A stretch of 64,000 nucleotides of DNA from an uncultured Bacteroides sp. GTDB lineage: Bacteria > Bacteroidota > Bacteroidia > Bacteroidales > Bacteroidaceae. The translations under genes were made by a program, and so were the position numbers. The notes under the pieces were generated by a model that had not been told where the DNA came from, did not search any database, and saw only the letters and a program-made list of their open reading frames with translations. Numbering within the stretch: position 1 is the first letter of the stretch; each line of letters starts with the position of its first letter. Shown in pieces: positions 54,784-61,699 of this stretch. The stretch is from positions 1-64,000 of the forward strand of contig NZ_URFY01000008.1 of assembly GCF_900547205.1 (NCBI RefSeq), read 5' to 3'.

Positions 54784-55623
54784 ATGAAAGCAAAACTACT
54801 TAGTCTGATTATTCTCCTATGTGCTTGTATGCCGTTATTCTCTCAAGAAAAGCCTATAGTTGATGAAAACGGTATTTATATGGTTGCTGATAAAATGCCG
54901 GAGTTTCCCGGTGGAATGCAAGCCATGATGAAATATCTGGGTACTAATGTCAAATATCCTGTTGAAGCACAGAAGAAAGGTATCTCCGGGCGTGTCATTG
55001 TGCAGTTCATTGTCATGGAAGATGGCTCGTTGAGCGGAGCAAAAGTAATTAGAGGTGTTGAGCCGTCATTGGACGAAGAATCTTTGCGTGTGGTAAATGC
55101 AATGCCCAAATGGACTCCCGGAACGGTGGATGGAAAAGAAGTGAAGGTAAAGTTCACTATTCCTATTATGTATAGCCTTCAAAAGAATGAATCAAGGATG
55201 CCTCCTCCTTCCAATCTCGTTATACCCATCGGACAGGAGATAAAGAATAAAACATTGCAAGGGGTGTGGCAAACCTGTAAGGTTGAACCGGGAGAAGATG
55301 GTTATAAGTTGTCACTGGGAACATTCTTGAAATTTATTTCCTCCGATAATACGTTCATGAACATCGTTGTCGATATAAATAAAATGGGATCTGTAATCGT
55401 GGTTCAGGGAGAATATGAAACAGAATCAGATAATATATATGTAGAGAAAGTAGGCAAATCGATTTTTGCTGAATTTCCAGCAGGTGTGAAAAATGAAATA
55501 GCCGTCGAACACTTGCACGATAACCTGATAAAGATGACATTCAAAATTCCCGGACGAGAAGAGCCTGGGGTAGAGTATTGGTATCGGATACCGTCACCGG
55601 ATATAAAAATACTGGCTCAGTAG
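54784..55623 (+). CDS. Secreted TonB C-terminal domain plus DUF4488 protein
   Basis: A 279-residue protein with a cleavable signal peptide (MKAKLLSLIILLCACMPLFSQ). A TonB C-terminal domain (about 37-137: PEFPGGMQAMMKYLGTNVKYPVEAQKKGISGRVIVQFIV) precedes a DUF4488-like lipocalin-type domain (about 158-279: LQGVWQTCKVEPGEDGYKLSLG). Normal TonB has an N-terminal membrane anchor and a Pro-rich spacer. Neither is present, so this should be a free periplasmic protein, not an energy transducer. Function unknown. Confidence 0.75.
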   Translation: MKAKLLSLIILLCACMPLFSQEKPIVDENGIYMVADKMPEFPGGMQAMMKYLGTNVKYPVEAQKKGISGRVIVQFIVMEDGSLSGAKVIRGVEPSLDEESLRVVNAMPKWTPGTVDGKEVKVKFTIPIMYSLQKNESRMPPPSNLVIPIGQEIKNKTLQGVWQTCKVEPGEDGYKLSLGTFLKFISSDNTFMNIVVDINKMGSVIVVQGEYETESDNIYVEKVGKSIFAEFPAGVKNEIAVEHLHDNLIKMTFKIPGREEPGVEYWYRIPSPDIKILAQ

Positions 55624-55640
55624 TTTAAACTATTCCTCAG

Positions 55641-55694
55641 ATAGCCTAACAAATTTGCGTTTGACTTAAGTGGAACGCAAATTTGTTAGGCTAT
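55641..55694. terminator. Perfect 21-bp hairpin between convergent genes
   Basis: 55641-55661 pairs perfectly with 55674-55694 around a 12-nt loop. It lies between the TonB-C/DUF4488 stop and the convergent DUF2156 stop and can serve both strands. The stem end (ATAGC/GCTATAAAT) matches that of the palindrome at 24056-24108. Confidence 0.65.
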
Positions 55695-55720
55695 AAATTA
55701 CTTACTGCTAGAATAACCAA

Positions 55721-56638
55721 TTACCATTTCACCATATCCATCGGATGCTCTTTAAGGCAAGCCATATATTTCTCTAAAATCTTAATAGGCTGATAAGATA
55801 GTTTGGCTTTGCGCAACCCTTCGATGCCTAAATCTTCTTCACGGTTGATATAAATATATTGTTCGGGAATCCGGTTGGCAAATTCGTAGTTAATCATGGC
55901 ATAAGCACCTTCAATGTTAGTATCGGCTTTCTCCACGTGAACACCGAACGTCTCGTGATTGATAGGCATACCGAAAGTAAATGCAACGATTTTGCCATTT
56001 ACATGGAGAATACCTCCTGTCAGTCCTAGTGCCTCGAAGTTATGAAGAGCGTAGATAAGGGCGCGGCGTTCATTGCCTGTACCTTCCTGTTGGTCGCAAT
56101 TATTCACTTTGCACCATTCGGCTTCCAAGTCCAGACATTCACGGATGCGGTCGGGAGTGATGGGAGTATATTCATAGTCGGTATATGTATTGCGGAAGCG
56201 GTTGATATGATTTCTTTTCGCTTGGAATTTCTTACCTTTCAGCGTAGAGAGATCGCTTCTCAGATAAATATAATCTGCGTAATCCCTATCTTCCGTGAAA
56301 GAAAACTGTCCCGGAAGGATGGCTTCCAGATCGGCACACATATTACTGCATACCCCTAACATACAAAAAGGCTGTTTTTCCTTTTCGGCATCCTCTTTCA
56401 ACTCTCGCAATACTTCTTTCAAATCTCCTGTTCCTACAGGCATCATATAAGCTAACTGCTCTCCCGCCCAGAACTTGAAAACCAGATAGTTGCCGACCAC
56501 TGCAAACTGAGTGTCGTAGAGGAATCGCCAACTGCAAAGGTTTGAGAATGAAAGATCGCAATTGCGGCGATCACTTTTCATCGTGAATGAGGTAATCGTG
56601 TCTTTGTCTGCTAACGTGATATCTTTAAATGGAATCAT
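55721..56638 (-). CDS. DUF2156 (LPG-synthase C-terminal/GNAT-like) protein
   Basis: A 305-residue cytosolic protein of the DUF2156 type, made of two GNAT-like halves as in the aminoacyl-transfer domain of lysyl-phosphatidylglycerol synthase. Visible parts are FSNLCSWRFLYDTQFAVVGNYLVFKF, KRNHINRFRNTYTDYEYTPITPD and INYEFANRIPEQYIYINREEDLGIEGLRKAKLSYQP. It lacks the membrane part of MprF. The substrate is unknown. A convergent hairpin terminator follows it. No good -7 box was found. Confidence 0.75.
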   Translation of the reverse strand: MIPFKDITLADKDTITSFTMKSDRRNCDLSFSNLCSWRFLYDTQFAVVGNYLVFKFWAGEQLAYMMPVGTGDLKEVLRELKEDAEKEKQPFCMLGVCSNMCADLEAILPGQFSFTEDRDYADYIYLRSDLSTLKGKKFQAKRNHINRFRNTYTDYEYTPITPDRIRECLDLEAEWCKVNNCDQQEGTGNERRALIYALHNFEALGLTGGILHVNGKIVAFTFGMPINHETFGVHVEKADTNIEGAYAMINYEFANRIPEQYIYINREEDLGIEGLRKAKLSYQPIKILEKYMACLKEHPMDMVKW

Positions 56639-56704
56639 AAAATTGCTTTTTGCGTTTTAATTCTTTATATCTTTTATATAACGGAAAAATCTAAGATTTT
56701 GTTT

Positions 56705-57400
56705 TTACAAAATACCTAATAATCGAAGTATGGTAGGGGTCAGCAAGGCTGTGAATATCCCGTTCAGCGTCAGTCCCAGACTGGCGTATGCACCATATTT
56801 ACTGCTCACGTCCATGGCGGTGGAAGTTCCTACGGCATGGGCGGCTGTCCCCATCGAAAGTCCTTGTGCTATCGGGCTGCCTACGTGCATGATTTTCATC
56901 GTCCTGAAACCGCAGATGGCGCCCAGCAAACCGACTGCCACCACAACCGCTGCCGTCAGTGACGGGATGCCGCCGATAGCTTTGGTCACTTCCATGGCGA
57001 TAGGAGTGGTGACGGACTTTGGAGCTAAGGAAAGAATTACTTCTTGCGAAGCGCCCATAAGTTTGGCTATCAGTACCACGGAAATCACTCCGACAATGCA
57101 GCCCGCCAATTGAGAAAGCAGAATGGGCAGCAACTGTTTCTTAATCATTTCCAACTGAAGATACAAAGGCACGCCCAGAGCCACAACGGCGGGACGCAGC
57201 CAAAACTCGATGAGATGCCCACCTTTATTATATGTCTCATAAGAGATATTTGTCATTTTGAGGAAGATGATAAGCACGGCAATGGTTAGCAATATAGGGT
57301 TGAGCAGTACCAATCCCGTTTTCTTCTGGAGCCACTTGGCGAAGAAGAAAATCCCGAAGGTGATAGCCAGCAGGAAGAAGTCGTTTTCTAAGAAGCTCAT
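56705..57400 (-). CDS. lrgB: LrgB-family membrane protein
   Basis: A 231-residue inner-membrane protein with about seven hydrophobic segments and the LrgB/CidB pattern (FWLRPAVVALGVPLYLQLEMIKKQLLPIL, SLAPKSVTTPIAMEVTKAIGGIPSLTA, GTAAHAVGTSTAMDVSSKYGAYASLGLTLNGIFTALL). Such proteins act with LrgA in murein hydrolase control or in pyruvate/glycolate transport. Its start overlaps the lrgA stop by 4 bases. Confidence 0.88.
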   Translation of the reverse strand: MSFLENDFFLLAITFGIFFFAKWLQKKTGLVLLNPILLTIAVLIIFLKMTNISYETYNKGGHLIEFWLRPAVVALGVPLYLQLEMIKKQLLPILLSQLAGCIVGVISVVLIAKLMGASQEVILSLAPKSVTTPIAMEVTKAIGGIPSLTAAVVVAVGLLGAICGFRTMKIMHVGSPIAQGLSMGTAAHAVGTSTAMDVSSKYGAYASLGLTLNGIFTALLTPTILRLLGIL

Positions 57401-57771
57401 TGTTCTTTATGTGTTAAGCGTTTATTGACTTTCAAGTTCAGTTTGCGAGCGAGTTGGTGCACCCATCCCGTAGTTGCAAGTACGAGGGCGGTGCTGACGA
57501 TTGTTGCCGTCACTATGGGCCAAAACTCTGCCGCGATAACGTCGAAGTATAACATCAACGCCACCCCGGGCGGAACAAAAAAGAAACCTAAGTTAGCTAC
57601 CAGAAAGTCGGACAATCCCTGTACCCAGTGCAGTTTAATCCAACCTAATTTCAGAAAGAGGGTGAGCAGCAGCATACCGATGATGCTGGAGGGGAGTTTG
57701 ATGCCTGTAAGATAAACGATTAATTCACCCAAAGCCAAACAGCCAAATAAAATGGCGCACTGACGTATCAT
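57397..57771 (-). CDS. lrgA: LrgA/CidA-family membrane protein
   Basis: A 124-residue holin-like membrane protein with four hydrophobic segments (LFGCLALGELIVYLTGIKLPSSIIGMLLLTLFLKLGW, NLGFFFVPPGVALMLYFDVI). First gene of the lrgAB pair and divergent from pta-ackA. Because LrgAB-type proteins can move pyruvate or related acids in some bacteria, its position beside acetate-production genes is suggestive but proves nothing. Confidence 0.85.
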   Translation of the reverse strand: MIRQCAILFGCLALGELIVYLTGIKLPSSIIGMLLLTLFLKLGWIKLHWVQGLSDFLVANLGFFFVPPGVALMLYFDVIAAEFWPIVTATIVSTALVLATTGWVHQLARKLNLKVNKRLTHKEQ

Positions 57772-57806
57772 ACTAATTACCTATTGATTTTTTCTTGAAA
57801 ACGCTG

Positions 57807-57814
57807 CAAAGGTA
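57807..57814 (-). promoter_or_regulatory. Promoter -7 box for lrgAB
   Basis: TACCTTTG on the minus strand, 35 nt before the lrgA ATG. Confidence 0.5.
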
Positions 57815-57907
57815 TGAAAAATAGAAGTACAGTGTTAAATATTATAATATTTTAGACTTGGAAGTAAAAAATGGGTGGAATTGTAATGTGGATATTGCAA
57901 AATTGAG

Positions 57908-57915
57908 TACTTTTG
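57908..57915 (+). promoter_or_regulatory. Promoter -7 box for pta-ackA
   Basis: TACTTTTG on the plus strand, 52 nt before the pta ATG. Confidence 0.45.
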
Positions 57916-57967
57916 CACCGCAAATTACAACTTGTAACTAGGTTTTATAACATTATTCAATATATCT

Positions 57968-58987
57968 ATGCTTAATTTAATCAACCAAATCGTGGCGCGT
58001 GCGAAAGCGAACCGTCAACGCATTGTTCTTCCTGAAGGAACTGAAGAACGCACATTAAAAGCTGCCAATATGATTTTGACAGATGAAGTTGCTGACCTTA
58101 TTCTACTGGGCAAACCGGCAGAAATCATCGAACTCGCTGTTAAATGGGGATTGGGAAACATCGGAAAAGCTACTATCATTGATCCTGAAACTTCTCCTAA
58201 GCATGAAGAGTATGCGCAGTTGCTGTGCGAACTTCGTAAAAAGAAGGGGATGACTATCGAAGAAGCCCGTAAGTTGACGAGCGATCCATTGTTCTATGGT
58301 TGTTTAATGATTAAGAGCGGTGATGCCGACGGTCAGTTGGCTGGTGCCCGCAACACAACCGGTAACGTATTGCGTCCTGCTTTGCAGATTATCAAGACGG
58401 CACCGGGCATCACCTGCGTATCAGGTGCTATGTTGTTGCTCACTCACGCTCCTGAGTATGGAAAGAACGGAATTTTGGTAATGGGCGACGTAGCCGTAAC
58501 TCCTGTTCCGGATGCAAGCCAATTGGCACAGATTGCTGTTTGCACGGCACAGACTGCCAAAGCCGTTGCCGGTATTGAAAACCCCAAAGTGGCTCTGTTG
58601 AGTTTCTCTACCAAAGGTTCCGCATCACACGAAGTGGTGGACAAAGTGGTTGAGGCTACCAAGATTGCAAAAGAAATGGCTCCGACTCTCGATTTGGACG
58701 GTGAAATGCAGGCAGATGCTGCTCTCGTTCCCGAAGTAGGTTTGAGCAAAGCGCCGGGCTCTCAAGTAGCTGGTAAGGCAAATGTGCTGATCGTTCCGAG
58801 TCTGGAAGTTGGTAATATCTCATACAAACTGGTGCAACGTCTGGGACACGCCGACGCTATCGGCCCGATTCTTCAGGGTATCGCTTGTCCGGTGAACGAC
58901 CTTTCTCGCGGTTGCTCTATCGAAGATGTATACCGCATGATTGCTATTACAGCCAATCAATCTATTGCAGCCAAAGCTAACCAATAA
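57968..58987 (+). CDS. pta: Phosphate acetyltransferase
   Basis: Converts acetyl-CoA and phosphate to acetyl phosphate. A 339-residue short-form PTA with the characteristic segments RIVLPEGTEERTLKAANMI, DPLFYGCLMIKSGDADGQLAGARNTTGNVLRPALQI, VALLSFSTKGSASHEVVDKVVEATKIAKE and GSQVAGKANVLIVPSLEVGNISYKLVQRL. It lacks the N-terminal regulatory DRTGG part of the long form. Followed 26 bp later by ackA. Confidence 0.95.
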   Translation: MLNLINQIVARAKANRQRIVLPEGTEERTLKAANMILTDEVADLILLGKPAEIIELAVKWGLGNIGKATIIDPETSPKHEEYAQLLCELRKKKGMTIEEARKLTSDPLFYGCLMIKSGDADGQLAGARNTTGNVLRPALQIIKTAPGITCVSGAMLLLTHAPEYGKNGILVMGDVAVTPVPDASQLAQIAVCTAQTAKAVAGIENPKVALLSFSTKGSASHEVVDKVVEATKIAKEMAPTLDLDGEMQADAALVPEVGLSKAPGSQVAGKANVLIVPSLEVGNISYKLVQRLGHADAIGPILQGIACPVNDLSRGCSIEDVYRMIAITANQSIAAKANQ

Positions 58988-59013
58988 TCACTAATCACTA
59001 AACGATAATCAAC

Positions 59014-60213
59014 ATGAAGATTTTAGTATTGAACTGTGGCAGTTCATCCATCAAATATAAATTGTTCGATATGACCACCAAAGAAGTCATTGCACAGGGT
59101 GGTATCGAAAAAATCGGTCTGGTAGGTTCATTCCTTAAATTGACTTTGCCTAATGGCGAGAAGAAAGTTTTGGAAAAAGACATTCCTGAACACACTATCG
59201 GTGTGGAATTTATCCTCGAAACACTGACTAGCCCCGAATACGGTGCTATTAAGTCGCTGGATGAAATCAATGCCGTAGGTCACCGTATGGTGCACGGAGG
59301 AGAACGTTTCAGCGAATCCGTATTGCTGAACAAAGAAGTGCTCGAAGCTTTCGCTGCCTGCAACGATTTGGCTCCGCTCCACAACCCTGCCAATCTAAAA
59401 GGTGTGAATGCTGTTGCTGCTATCCTTCCTAACATCCCTCAGGTAGGTGTGTTCGACACTGCTTTCCATCAGACTATGCCTGACTACGCTTATATGTACG
59501 CCATTCCTCACGAACTGTATGAGAAATATGGTGTACGTCGTTACGGCTTCCACGGAACTTCTCACCGTTACGTTTCAAAGCGCGTATGCGAATTTCTTGG
59601 CGTTAATCCGGTAGGACAGAAGATTATCACTTGCCACATCGGCAATGGTGGTTCTATCGCTGCTATCAAAGATGGTAAATGTATGGACACCACTATGGGA
59701 CTGACTCCGCTGGAAGGCTTGATGATGGGTACTCGTAGCGGTGATATCGATGCCGGTGCGGTGACATTCATCATGGAGAAAGAAGGCTTGAACACTACAG
59801 GCGTTTCCAACCTGCTGAACAAGAAGAGCGGGGTACTTGGCGTATCGGGTGTATCGAGCGATATGCGCGAACTGCTGGCTGCTTGTGCCGACGGCAATGA
59901 GAAAGCTATCTTGGCAGAGAAGATGTACTACTACCGCATTAAGAAATACATCGGTGCTTATGCAGCAGCTTTGGGTGGTGTAGATATCATCTTGTTCACA
60001 GGCGGTGTAGGCGAGAACCAGTTCGAATGTCGTGAATCCGTTTGCAAGGACATGGAATTTATGGGCATCGAGCTAGATAACGCAGTGAATGCAAAAGTTC
60101 GTGGCGTAGAAGCTATCATATCTACTCCTGCATCTAAAGTGAAAGTTGTGGTTATCCCTACCGACGAAGAACTGCTGATTGCATCAGATACAATGGATAT
60201 TTTGAATAATTAA
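59014..60213 (+). CDS. ackA: Acetate kinase
   Basis: Converts acetyl phosphate and ADP to acetate and ATP, a main energy-yielding step in Bacteroides fermentation. The 399-residue protein shows VLNCGSSSIKYKLFD (N-terminal nucleotide motif), GHRMVHGGERF, GVFDTAFHQTMPDYAYMYAIP, YGFHGTSHRYVSKR and the phosphate/adenosine motif FTGGVGENQFECRE. Length is normal. Co-transcribed with pta and closed by a strong terminator. Confidence 0.96.
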   Translation: MKILVLNCGSSSIKYKLFDMTTKEVIAQGGIEKIGLVGSFLKLTLPNGEKKVLEKDIPEHTIGVEFILETLTSPEYGAIKSLDEINAVGHRMVHGGERFSESVLLNKEVLEAFAACNDLAPLHNPANLKGVNAVAAILPNIPQVGVFDTAFHQTMPDYAYMYAIPHELYEKYGVRRYGFHGTSHRYVSKRVCEFLGVNPVGQKIITCHIGNGGSIAAIKDGKCMDTTMGLTPLEGLMMGTRSGDIDAGAVTFIMEKEGLNTTGVSNLLNKKSGVLGVSGVSSDMRELLAACADGNEKAILAEKMYYYRIKKYIGAYAAALGGVDIILFTGGVGENQFECRESVCKDMEFMGIELDNAVNAKVRGVEAIISTPASKVKVVVIPTDEELLIASDTMDILNN

Positions 60214-60233
60214 GAATAGATTTCCCTCTATGG

Positions 60234-60268
60234 AAAGGCGGCTCGTGAACGATGCCGCCTTTTTTTTG
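60234..60268 (+). terminator. Rho-independent terminator after pta-ackA
   Basis: AAAGGCGGC (60234-60242) pairs with GCCGCCTTT (60254-60262) and runs into eight T. A classical GC-rich hairpin plus T tract. Confidence 0.85.
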
Positions 60269-60386
60269 TTAACTTTCAACGAATCTAACAGGGCACTCTT
60301 AAAAAGAATATATAATAAGTGTTCCTGTAATCGGATTTGCTTTAATACTCGTATATTTAAAGACTAATCATTAATAATGTATAGAG

Positions 60387-61325
60387 ATGTTGGAAGTATT
60401 AACATTTATGAAGCAAGTAGCTTGCGGGCTACAGATGGAGGGAAACTTTGGCACTGCTCATGTTTATCGTAGCAGTCTCAATGCCATTATTGCTTATCGT
60501 GGGAAAGAGGATTTCTTCTTTGATGAAGTAAGTCCGGAGTGGCTAAAAGGGTTCGAGATTTATCTTCGTGGTCGTGGATGTAGCTGGAACACCGTATCTA
60601 CCTATTTGCGCACGTTTCGTGCGGTATACAATCGTGCGGTTGATTTGCGTGAAGCGGCGTATGTGCCGCACTTGTTTCGTTCGGTTTATACCGGTACGCG
60701 TGCCGATCATAAGCGAGCGTTGGGAGATGAGGATATGGAGAAGTTGTTCTCCAAACTGATGCAGTCGTTTGATGTGCCTCCGGCTTTGAAGCAGGCGCGT
60801 GAAATGTTTATTCTCATGTTTCTTCTTCGCGGCATACCGTTTGTCGACTTGGCTTATTTGCGTAAGAGTGATTTGCACGATAATGTAATCACGTATCGAA
60901 GGCGCAAGACCGGACGTTCGCTAGCTGTAACGTTGACTCCCGAAGCTGCGATTCTGGTAAAGAGATATATGAACCGTAACAGTTCATCTCCCTATCTCTT
61001 TCCATTGCTGAAGAGTAGGGAAGGGACGCAGGAGGCCTACCGCGAATATCAGTTGGCATTGCGTACGTTCAATCGTCAGTTGATGTTGCTTGGTGAATTG
61101 TTGGGATTGGGAGATAAGCTAAGTTCGTATTCCGCTCGCCATACGTGGGCTACTACGGCTTATTATTGCGAGATTCATCCGGGCATCATTTCCGAAGCCA
61201 TGGGGCATTCTTCCATTACTGTGACCGAGACGTATCTGAAACCATTTAGGAGTAAGAAAATTGATGAAGCCAATCGAGTAGTCATTGATTTTGTGCGACA
61301 GTCTGCTCACGGATTAATAGTCTGA
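60387..61325 (+). CDS. Tyrosine recombinase (DNA invertase type)
   Basis: A 312-residue site-specific recombinase. The SAM-like core-binding domain (about 1-95) is followed by the catalytic domain with R148 (FLLRGIPFVDLAYL), probable K174 (RRKTGRS), Y248 in place of the usual His of HxxR, R251 (SYSARHTWATTA), H274 (AMGHSSI) and nucleophile Y283 (TVTETYLKPF). The ORF ends 5 bp before the left inverted repeat, so the enzyme and its likely target are adjacent. It is not next to phage or conjugation genes. Inversion of 61331-61641 is the inferred role. Confidence 0.88.
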   Translation: MLEVLTFMKQVACGLQMEGNFGTAHVYRSSLNAIIAYRGKEDFFFDEVSPEWLKGFEIYLRGRGCSWNTVSTYLRTFRAVYNRAVDLREAAYVPHLFRSVYTGTRADHKRALGDEDMEKLFSKLMQSFDVPPALKQAREMFILMFLLRGIPFVDLAYLRKSDLHDNVITYRRRKTGRSLAVTLTPEAAILVKRYMNRNSSSPYLFPLLKSREGTQEAYREYQLALRTFNRQLMLLGELLGLGDKLSSYSARHTWATTAYYCEIHPGIISEAMGHSSITVTETYLKPFRSKKIDEANRVVIDFVRQSAHGLIV

Positions 61326-61330
61326 TAAAT

Positions 61331-61357
61331 AGCCTGTTACTTCCTAGGTAACGGGAA
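61331..61357 (+). repeat. Left inverted repeat of the invertible segment
   Basis: A 27-bp site matching the inverse of 61615-61641 with one mismatch. Its core is GTTAC-TTCCTAG-GTAAC: two inverted 5-bp half-sites (8 bp in the right copy) around a 7-nt spacer, as expected for a tyrosine recombinase crossover site. Confidence 0.9.
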
Positions 61358-61614
61358 TAAATTCCGGTGCAAATATGAGCATATTTCTTAAAACGACCAA
61401 ACTTAATCAAACATTTTTTCGAAAAACTACTTAAAAACAGGGTGTGAACAGGCAAAACTTGGGGATTCTTTGTATTAGGGCTTTGTTAACTTCTGATTTA
61501 TGAAAAAGATTTCCCTCCCCTCTACCGCTTTTCTGAAGTAGGGGTTAAAATGTTTCATTGCCAATCGTGCCGTTTTCCAGTATCGACTACTCTAGAAGAG
61601 CAGGAACAAAGGCT
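61358..61614. promoter_or_regulatory. Invertible promoter segment, OFF orientation as written
   Basis: 257 bp without a gene between the two inverted repeats. On the minus strand, TTTG (61398-61401) and CATATTTG (61370-61377), 20 nt apart, match the Bacteroides -33/-7 promoter with one base changed. They read leftward into the recombinase gene. If the segment flips, the -7 box would lie near 61595-61602 and read rightward into the surface-protein gene with a leader of about 90 nt. No comparable rightward promoter is seen in the present orientation. Confidence 0.8.
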
Positions 61615-61641
61615 TTCCCGTTACCTAGGAAGTAACGGGCT
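61615..61641 (-). repeat. Right inverted repeat of the invertible segment
   Basis: A 27-bp site, the inverse of 61331-61357 with one mismatch. Its internal palindrome CCCGTTAC-N7-GTAACGGG is perfect. Confidence 0.9.
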
Positions 61642-61699
61642 TCCCATTATTGAAACTTAGTGTTTAATAATATATTATTAATGTAATTTTTAAGTAGTT

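Noticed and set aside
54784..55623. Called simply as TonB
   Set aside because: No N-terminal membrane anchor or Pro-rich spacer, and a DUF4488-like domain follows the TonB C-terminal domain.
60387..61325. Tyrosine recombinase considered as an integrase of a prophage or conjugative element
   Set aside because: No phage or transfer genes, no tRNA and no direct-repeat attachment sites were seen; instead a matched inverted-repeat pair lies directly beside it.
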